A stretch of DNA of 64,000 nt from Ruminococcaceae bacterium UBA1375 (GTDB taxonomy: Bacteria > Bacillota > Clostridia > Oscillospirales > Ruminococcaceae). Positions 57,979-64,000 of this stretch are shown here, one piece after another. The DNA is taken from NCBI GenBank assembly GCA_002305795.1, contig DBRF01000011.1, forward strand, positions 70,035 through 134,034. Reading direction: 5' to 3'. The notes beneath the pieces are model-generated. The model had not been told where the DNA came from. It made no database searches and saw nothing but the letters and a program-made list of their open reading frames with translations. The position numbers were made by a program, and so were the translations under genes. Every line of letters begins with the position of its first letter. Position 1 is the first letter of the stretch.

Positions 57979-58035
57979 CACATTGGAAAATCCGTTGATG
58001 CTCCGGTATCCTGTAAGTGTAAGGAGAGGTGAACG

Positions 58036-58191
58036 ATGATGAAGAATAAAAAACGCTATCTCTATCTGAATTATGAAGAAACCCGTCTTGTACTGCAAAG
58101 CCTCATTCGTTTCAAGAACAAATTACAGCAACAGGGGCGATACACGGACTGCGTGGACGAACTGATTTTGAAGGTATCAGACACACTGTAA
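58036..58191 (+). CDS. small ICE-associated protein, 51 aa
   Basis: MMKNKKRYLYLNYEETRLVL, then QSLIRFKNKLQQQGRYTDCVDELILKV. Short proteins of this pattern occur near the parA end of Tn1549-like elements; function unknown. AAGGAG lies 9 nt before the ATG. It is basic and mostly helical, with no zinc or HTH signature. Confidence 0.75.
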   Translation: MMKNKKRYLYLNYEETRLVLQSLIRFKNKLQQQGRYTDCVDELILKVSDTL

Positions 58192-58322
58192 AACTTAATA
58201 TCGCATTGGTTACATATGCCGCTTATTCTTTTCTACAAAGAGTAGGCGGCTTTTTTTATGCCCATACATAGCCGTCCGCTTCGCCGCAGACGGCTAAATC
58301 TAAGAAAAGGAGGAACCTATTT

Positions 58323-59141
58323 ATGGCGAAAACAAAAGTAATCTCCGTAGCCAACCAAAAAGGCGGGGTTGGGAAAAGCACCAGTGTGTACTGTATCGGC
58401 GCAGGGCTGGCCTTAGACGGCAAAAAAGTCCTGCTGATCGATGTTGACCCACAGGGTGATTTGAGCAAGATGCTGGGCCAGAGAAAGCCCCATGACCTGC
58501 CCCGCGCCCTCGGTGATGTAATGAGTGATGTGGTATCCGGCAAAGAAATTGCCGAACACACGGAGATCATGCACCACCATGAGGGCTTTGACTTTGTGCC
58601 GGGAAACCGTGCCTTGTCTGCCGTGGAAACCGGTCTTGTAAATGTGATGAGCCGCGAAACGGTGTTAAGGCAGTATGTGGACAGCGTAAAAAAAGACTAT
58701 GACTATGTACTGCTGGATTGCCGCCCTTCCCTGGGTATGCTGGTCATCAACGCTCTGGCAGCTTCGGACTATGTTCTTATCCCTGTTCAGGCGGATTATC
58801 TGGCGGCTGAGGACATGACGGAGCTGGTAGGCACCGTACAGCAGATCAAGCGGCAGATCAATCCCAAGCTGAAAATCGGCGGCGTGTTCCTGACGATGGC
58901 CAACGAAACCAACTTCCGACGGGATACTGTCCGGGCGGTAAAAGAAAACTTTGGGAAGCACCTGCCCGTCCTGCAAACGGTCATCCCGGCAACGGTGCGC
59001 CTTGCAGAAGTCAGCACGGCGGACAAGAGCATTTTCAAGCACGAACCCAAAGGACAGGCTGCGGCGGCTTACGGAGGTCTGGTAAAGGAGGTGCTTGCGA
59101 TTGGCGAAAAACAACGTGGCAGATCTGCTCAGTGTAGGTAG
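58323..59141 (+). CDS. ParA/Soj-family partition ATPase
   Basis: The 272-aa protein has the deviant Walker A KGGVGKST (residues 12-19), a DVDPQGDLSKML Walker A' region and VLLDCRPSLGMLVINAL. It forms ATP-dependent dimers on DNA with ParB to segregate or stabilise the element, which can replicate as a circle. GGAGG precedes the ATG. parB starts inside its last codons. Confidence 0.93.
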   Translation: MAKTKVISVANQKGGVGKSTSVYCIGAGLALDGKKVLLIDVDPQGDLSKMLGQRKPHDLPRALGDVMSDVVSGKEIAEHTEIMHHHEGFDFVPGNRALSAVETGLVNVMSRETVLRQYVDSVKKDYDYVLLDCRPSLGMLVINALAASDYVLIPVQADYLAAEDMTELVGTVQQIKRQINPKLKIGGVFLTMANETNFRRDTVRAVKENFGKHLPVLQTVIPATVRLAEVSTADKSIFKHEPKGQAAAAYGGLVKEVLAIGEKQRGRSAQCR

Positions 59142-60051
59142 CCTCTTTACGACCCAGGCCGAGCGTGACGAAGCCCAGCGGGAAACCGTCCGGGATATTC
59201 CACTGGAAGAAATCAGCGACTTTCCCAACCATCCTTTTAAGGTGCGTATGGATGCAAGCATGATGGAAATGGTGGACAGTGTAAAGCAGTATGGTGTGCT
59301 GGTGCCTGCGCTGGTGCGTCCGAAACCGGATGGCGGCTATGAAATGATTGCCGGACACCGGCGCAGAAAAGCCAGTGAGCTGGCAGAACAGCAGACGCTT
59401 TCCTGCATAGTCCGGGATATGACCGACGATGAAGCCACCATTGTCATGGTCGATTCCAATCTGCAAAGGGAGCAGATTTTGCCATCGGAGAAAGCCTTTG
59501 CGTACAAGATGAAACTGGATGCAATGAAGCGGCAAGTTGGAAGGCCCAAAAATTCGGCTCCAGTGGAGTCGAATTTAAAAGGTACGCGCTCTAACGAAGA
59601 ATTAGCAGCACAAAGCCCAGATAGTCGAGCACAAATCCAGCGCTATATCCGTTTAACCCACCTTATTCCCGACATTTTGGATTTGGTAGATAACTCTGTT
59701 TTGCGGGAAAAGGATACTTTGCAGATTGCCCTCCGTCCTGCGGTGGAGCTGTCCTACCTTACCGAAAAAGAGCAGCAGGATTTGCTTGAAATCATGGAAA
59801 GCGAGGATTGCACACCTTCCCATGCCCAGGCGATTAAAATGCGGCAGTTTTCTCAGGAGGGCAGATTGGACGCCAATGTGCTGCTGTCCATCATGCAGGA
59901 GGAAAAGCCCAATCAGGTGGAGCAATTCAAAATGCCCAAGGAGCGTATTTCAAAATTCTTCTCGCCGGGGACGCCCGCGAAGAAAATGGAGGATACCATC
60001 GTGAAAGCACTGGAACTGTACCGCAAGCGACAGCGGGATATGGAACGCTAA
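59101..60051 (+). CDS. ParB/Spo0J-family partition protein
   Basis: The 316-aa protein starts at TTG 59101, 9 nt after AAAGGAGG, overlapping the end of parA; a TTG six bases upstream is too close to the site. It has the ParB N-terminal domain (YGVLVPALVRPKPDGGYEMIAGHRRRKAS, a CTPase-type fold), a central HTH region (SRAQIQRYIRLTHLIPDILDLVD) and a helical C-terminus. It probably binds a site near the upstream repeats; that is inference. Confidence 0.9.
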   Translation: MAKNNVADLLSVGSLFTTQAERDEAQRETVRDIPLEEISDFPNHPFKVRMDASMMEMVDSVKQYGVLVPALVRPKPDGGYEMIAGHRRRKASELAEQQTLSCIVRDMTDDEATIVMVDSNLQREQILPSEKAFAYKMKLDAMKRQVGRPKNSAPVESNLKGTRSNEELAAQSPDSRAQIQRYIRLTHLIPDILDLVDNSVLREKDTLQIALRPAVELSYLTEKEQQDLLEIMESEDCTPSHAQAIKMRQFSQEGRLDANVLLSIMQEEKPNQVEQFKMPKERISKFFSPGTPAKKMEDTIVKALELYRKRQRDMER

Positions 60052-60222
60052 CCGGGCCGCCAAGGGGGAAGTCTGCCCATTTTTCTGCAAAAGGCATTCC
60101 GGCGTTCTCCCCCTCTCCACACCTCACCCCCTCTAAACCTGCTGTACCAGCCGAAAAAGAGAGATAGGCTTTATGACGGTTAGAGGTATGGAGACAGGGG
60201 CCGAGGCTCAAATGTCAACACA

Positions 60223-60244
60223 CGGCTGGATTTCTTTTCAGCCG
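60223..60244 (+). other. hairpin in the parB-adhesin spacer
   Basis: CGGCTG-GATTTCTTTT-CAGCCG lies 34 nt before the adhesin start. The remainder of the 226-nt spacer (60052-60277) contains no ORF or RNA I recognise. Confidence 0.4.
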
Positions 60245-60277
60245 GTAAAATCACACAGAAAGGATTTGAAGGTAACA

Positions 60278-63200
60278 ATGAAAATCAAACAGTTATTCAA
60301 AAAGGCCGCAGCGATGGTCATGGCTGCGGTCACAGTTATGTCCCTGTTGCCTGCGACTGCGTTTGCGGCAACGGGCGATGCGGGTACGATCACTTTTACC
60401 CGCACCTATGACTCCAACGGAAATGTCATGTACTACAATTCCGGCGCAGTCATCAATGGCTACAGTGCCGGAGGAACCGGAAAAAACAAGTACCGTATGT
60501 TTGTGGATGGCTCCACGGCGTTCTGCATTCAGCCCGGCGCTCCGCTTCACACGGGGGACACGCTGAAAGAAAGTTCTTCAGCAACTTGGAATGCTCTTTC
60601 AGCCAGTCAGAAAAAGGCTGTGGGCCTTGCGCTGTTGTATGGCTATCAGGGCAACCGCGACAGTCTGATCGGCAGCGATGATGAAAAGTGGATGGCTACG
60701 CAGACCCTTGTATGGGAGTTTGTGACCGGGTGCCGCAATTCCACCGGTTCTTTTTCGCAGACGGACACCACGGTTTACTCCCTGCATTTTGGCTCTAATT
60801 ATCCCAACAGCGGAGCCGCGGCAGCCTACGATCAGATCGTATCCATGCTGACCAGACACAACACGGTTCCGAGCTTTATGAATGGTTCTTCCAGAGAGCT
60901 GGAATACAAGGACGGAAAATATACGCTGACCCTGACGGATACCAATGGCGTTCTGTCCGAGTATGACTTTTCCAGCTCTGATCGCAGCGTGAGCGTTTCC
61001 AAGTCCGGGAATATGCTGACAATCAGTTCTGCCGACCCGTTCAAAGGTTCGGTACGCATTACGGCGACCCGAAATAACATTCCTGTTGTCAGTGAGAGTG
61101 CCAAGCTGATCGCATATGGTGATGACAGCCTGCAAGATGTTGTTACCGGCGTGGAGAATACAGATGGTGTGAGCGCCTATCTGAATGTGGAAACACCTAC
61201 CGGAACGATTGCTCTGAAAAAGACTTCTGAGGACGGCAAGGTTGAGGGTATCACCTTCACGGTAGCCGGAAACGGGATCAATCAGACGGTCACAACCAAT
61301 GCGGCAGGCGAACTCCTGATCGACGGCCTGACCCCCGGCGTTTATACCGTGACCGAGCAGAGCTATGAGAAGTATGAGCCGCAAAGCGTTCAGCGCGTGA
61401 CGGTCATCGGAGGCCGAACCACAACCGTGACTTTCAATAATGTGCTGAAGCGCGGCGACCTGACCGTGACCAAGACCAGTGAGGACGGTCTGGTGGAGGG
61501 TTTGAAGTTCCACCTGTATGGCACTTCTCTTTCCGGGATTGCCGTGGACGAATACGCTGTGACCGACAGCAGCGGCAAGGCGTATTTCAAAGATGTGCTG
61601 ATCGGCTCCGGCTATGTGTTGGAGGAAGTGGATACCCCGATCCGTTATGTGGTTCCCGACAGCCAGACGGCGGCAGTGGAGTGGAATGCCGTCACTGAAA
61701 AGAGCGTCACCAATGTGCTGAAAAAGTGGAGCGCCACCGTGACCAAGAGTGACCGGGAAACCGGCACGGCACAGGGTAATGCCTCCCTTACCGGTGCTGT
61801 TTATGGTATTTACAAGGGCGACCAGCTCATCGACACTTACGCCACCGATGCCAATGGTCAGTTTGTCACAGCATATTATGTCTGTGATGATGACTGGAGC
61901 ATCCGCGAGATCAGCCCGTCCGAGGGCTATCTGCTGGACGAAACTTCCTACCATGTAGGTGCGGAACCCCAGCTTTATACCGTGGAATACAACTCCACCG
62001 CCAATGATGTGAATGAGCAGGTCATCAAGGGCAGTATCGCTCTCATCAAACACACAGACGATGGCGAAACCAAGCTGGAAACCCCGGAGGCCGGTGCAGA
62101 GTTCTCCGTTTATCTGAAATCCTCCGGCAGCTATGACGCCGCCAAAGACAGCGAGCGTGATTATCTCGTTTGCGATGAAAACGGCTTTGCACAGACCAAA
62201 GAGCTGCCTTATGGTATCTACACCGTCCATCAGGTATCCGGCTGGGAGGGCCGTGAGCTGCTTGCCGACTTCGATGTGTATATCGCAAAGGACGGGCAGG
62301 TTTACCGCTACCTTGCCAACAATGCAAACTTTGAGAGCTATATCAAGGTCATCAAGGTAGATGCAGAGACAGGCAAGACCATTCCTTATGCGGGCGCGGG
62401 CTTCCAGCTTTACCGTCCGGACGGCAGCAAGGTTGAAATGACCTTCACCTACCCGACACCGACCACGATTGATACCTTCTACACCAATGACGAGGGCTAT
62501 CTGGTGACGCCTGAAAAGCTGGAGTATGGTTCCGGGTATTCCCTTGTGGAAGTATCCGCACCGTATGGCTATGTACTGAACGCTGACCCGGTTTACTTTG
62601 ATGTGACCGCTGATAACGCAACAGAGGAAAGTTCTGTGACAGTAGTGGAAGTTACCAAGCCCAACATGGCACAGAAAGGGATCATCAAGATCAGCAAATC
62701 CGGCGAGGTGTTCGCCACAGTGATAGAAAGCGACGGAATTTATCAGCCGGTCTATGAGGTGCAGGGCCTGCCCGGTGCGGTCTATGAAATCACCGCCGCC
62801 GAAGATGTGGTTACGCTGGACGGCACCCTCCGTTATTCTGCAGGAGAGGTGGTAGATACCATTACCACAGACGAAAACGGGGCAGCAGAAAGCAAGCCGC
62901 TGTATCTCGGAAAATATGAAATCCGCGAAACTACCGCACCTTTTGGTATGGTGCTAAATACCGAAGTCCGCACCGTCGAGCTTGTCTATGCCGGTCAGGA
63001 GATCGAAGTTACCGAAACATCCGCCAGCTTCTACAATGACCGCCAGAAAGTCCTTGTCTCTCTGGATAAAGTCATGGAGCAGAATGAGAAGTTCGGCATT
63101 GGCATGAACGGCGAAATCACCGCTGTCACCTTTGGCCTGTATGTCAAAGAGGATTTGACTGCCGCAGACGGTTCCATTATCCCGGCTGGCGGCCTGCTGG

Positions 63201-64000
63201 AAATCCTCTCGGTGGATGAAAACGGGTGTTCTGCCTGCAAGACGGATCTGCCTTTTGGCAGCTACTGCCTGAAAGAAATCTCTACCGACAGCCACTATAT
63301 TCTTTCCGATACCGAATACCCGGTTGTATTTGAATATGCCGGACAGGATACGGCCCTTGTGGAGATCAGGGCAAATGATGGCGCTGCCATTGAAAACGAC
63401 CTGATCTATGGTGAAGTACAGGGCATGAAAAAGGACGACAGCGGCAACGCCCTGGGCGGTGCGCTGATTGGCCTGTTTGCCGCTGATACCGAAGAATTTA
63501 CAACCGATACTGCGATTCTGACTGCCACCTCCGCAGAGGACGGCAGTTTTTCTTTTGCCCAGGTTCCTCTCGGTAACTGGATTGTCCGCGAAATCAAGGC
63601 CCCGACAGGCTATGTGCTGTCAGAGGAAGCCTACCCGGTAAACATCGAAGCGGATTGCGCCGTGATTGAGGTGGAGATTGAGAACACGCTGATTCGCGGT
63701 ACGGTACAGCTTACCAAGGTGGATAAGGATTACCCGGATAACAAGCTGACCGGTGCGGAGTTTGAACTCTACCGTGACTTAAACGGCAACAAGGAGCTGG
63801 ACGCTGAGGATGAAAAGCTGGGAACGCTCATGGAGGTCAGCACAGGTATTTATGAGATGAGCGAACTGACCTACGGAGGCTATCTGGTCAAGGAAACCAA
63901 AGCGCCGGAGGGCTTCTATCTGGATGAGAGTGCTTACTATTTTGAGATCACCGAGCATGGCAAGACCGTGGCTGTGGAAAATGAAGCCGGAAAAGGCTTT
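60278..64000 (+). CDS. giant surface adhesin with thioester domain and CnaB/SpaA repeats (partial)
   Basis: The frame is open from ATG 60278 to the window end (1241 codons, no stop). Residues 1-30 are a Sec signal peptide (KKAAAMVMAAVTVMSLLPATAFA). Residues about 70-200 form a thioester domain: Cys83 in AFCIQPG and Gln142 in ATQTLVWEF are the pair that makes the internal thioester used for covalent attachment. At least nine CnaB/SpaA-like Ig domains follow, starting near residues 307, 392, 483, 584, 688, 800, 925, 1044 and 1140, each with a Lys near the first strand and a late Glu (VTEQ, LEEV, IREI), the isopeptide pair. An LPXTG sorting signal would be beyond 64000. It is likely displayed on the cell carrying the element and helps mating contact or host adhesion. 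Confidence 0.88.
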   Translation, partial: MKIKQLFKKAAAMVMAAVTVMSLLPATAFAATGDAGTITFTRTYDSNGNVMYYNSGAVINGYSAGGTGKNKYRMFVDGSTAFCIQPGAPLHTGDTLKESSSATWNALSASQKKAVGLALLYGYQGNRDSLIGSDDEKWMATQTLVWEFVTGCRNSTGSFSQTDTTVYSLHFGSNYPNSGAAAAYDQIVSMLTRHNTVPSFMNGSSRELEYKDGKYTLTLTDTNGVLSEYDFSSSDRSVSVSKSGNMLTISSADPFKGSVRITATRNNIPVVSESAKLIAYGDDSLQDVVTGVENTDGVSAYLNVETPTGTIALKKTSEDGKVEGITFTVAGNGINQTVTTNAAGELLIDGLTPGVYTVTEQSYEKYEPQSVQRVTVIGGRTTTVTFNNVLKRGDLTVTKTSEDGLVEGLKFHLYGTSLSGIAVDEYAVTDSSGKAYFKDVLIGSGYVLEEVDTPIRYVVPDSQTAAVEWNAVTEKSVTNVLKKWSATVTKSDRETGTAQGNASLTGAVYGIYKGDQLIDTYATDANGQFVTAYYVCDDDWSIREISPSEGYLLDETSYHVGAEPQLYTVEYNSTANDVNEQVIKGSIALIKHTDDGETKLETPEAGAEFSVYLKSSGSYDAAKDSERDYLVCDENGFAQTKELPYGIYTVHQVSGWEGRELLADFDVYIAKDGQVYRYLANNANFESYIKVIKVDAETGKTIPYAGAGFQLYRPDGSKVEMTFTYPTPTTIDTFYTNDEGYLVTPEKLEYGSGYSLVEVSAPYGYVLNADPVYFDVTADNATEESSVTVVEVTKPNMAQKGIIKISKSGEVFATVIESDGIYQPVYEVQGLPGAVYEITAAEDVVTLDGTLRYSAGEVVDTITTDENGAAESKPLYLGKYEIRETTAPFGMVLNTEVRTVELVYAGQEIEVTETSASFYNDRQKVLVSLDKVMEQNEKFGIGMNGEITAVTFGLYVKEDLTAADGSIIPAGGLLEILSVDENGCSACKTDLPFGSYCLKEISTDSHYILSDTEYPVVFEYAGQDTALVEIRANDGAAIENDLIYGEVQGMKKDDSGNALGGALIGLFAADTEEFTTDTAILTATSAEDGSFSFAQVPLGNWIVREIKAPTGYVLSEEAYPVNIEADCAVIEVEIENTLIRGTVQLTKVDKDYPDNKLTGAEFELYRDLNGNKELDAEDEKLGTLMEVSTGIYEMSELTYGGYLVKETKAPEGFYLDESAYYFEITEHGKTVAVENEAGKGF

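Larger units (their letters stand above)
57690..64000. mobile_element. left part of an integrative conjugative element (gut-Firmicutes type)
   Basis: After the rpsI terminator composition shifts, repeats appear, and the gene content becomes a 51-aa ICE-associated ORF, parA, parB and a giant thioester/CnaB adhesin. This run is typical of Tn1549/CTn-like elements in gut Clostridia. No integrase, relaxase or attachment site is in the window, so the exact left boundary is uncertain and the element continues beyond 64000. Confidence 0.7.

Noticed and set aside
60599..62230. 543-aa minus-strand ORF inside the adhesin gene
   Set aside because: The plus-strand frame is a clear signal-peptide/thioester/CnaB protein; the antisense frame has no motif or ribosome binding site.
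1..64000. CRISPR arrays, insertion sequences and rRNA genes
   Set aside because: No regularly spaced repeat series, no transposase-type ORF with terminal inverted repeats and no rRNA sequence was found.

Overview
The window reads as a piece of chromosome from a Gram-positive anaerobe of the class Clostridia, probably a gut Oscillospirales/Ruminococcaceae-type organism. This is inference. It rests on the acc/fab cluster order, a secY-adk-map-KOW-infA-rpmJ-rpsM-rpsK-rpsD-rpoA-rplQ block with the KOW gene typical of Clostridia, a zinc-type S14, strong AGGAGG ribosome binding sites, frequent TTG starts, fairly high G+C in core genes, and a gut-Firmicutes type conjugative element at the right edge. 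No rRNA gene is present to settle the lineage.

Layout. 1-1272: end of a YifB/ComM ATPase gene, then dCMP deaminase and shikimate kinase. 1334-3809: four tandem minus-strand genes for related proline-rich, DUF4190-like membrane proteins. 4188-7609: typA/bipA and a secreted G5/3D-domain cell-wall protein. 7752-9544: aroE and fabD overlapping by 4 nt on the minus strand. 9973-17502: fabH-fabG-fabF-accB-fabZ-accC-accD-accA-acpP, which makes malonyl-ACP and elongates fatty acids; no enoyl-ACP reductase is in the cluster. 18057-33608: the S10-spc-alpha ribosomal super-operon (rpsJ to rplQ) with secY, adk, map, infA and rpoA, preceded by a roughly 330-nt leader that contains a terminator-like hairpin.

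33660-44737: a tRNA-Arg gene followed by accessory or housekeeping singletons: membrane proteins, AIM24 and DUF2798 proteins, a large polytopic GT-C-like protein, a CtpE-like P-type ATPase, an HTH membrane protein, a frameshifted methyltransferase gene, a YoaK protein, a zinc-ribbon protein and a cysteine synthase. 44820-49415: a small acyl-metabolism cluster (acyl-CoA synthetase, hotdog thioesterase, second FabF-type ketosynthase) facing a divergent LysR regulator. 49436-54925: flavin-binding PNPOx-like protein, CPA1 antiporter, CarD-type regulator, SLC13-like permease and NCS2 purine permease. 55287-55603: a tRNA-Pro/Thr/Tyr operon, then a TtcA-like tRNA thiolase and rplM-rpsI.

Beyond the rpsI terminator (about 57690 on) base composition and gene content change. 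Two pairs of about 40-bp-spaced direct repeats, a 51-aa ORF, parA, parB and the start of a very large thioester/CnaB surface adhesin mark the left part of an integrative conjugative element that runs off the window.

The items most worth a second look are the four-gene DUF4190 array, the LysR/ketosynthase/thioesterase/acyl-CoA synthetase cluster with its 12-bp repeats, the promoter-hairpin-gene arrangements ahead of rpsJ, carD and the DUF2798 gene, the perfect palindrome over the fabH promoter, the one-base frameshift at 42040, and the left end of the mobile element.
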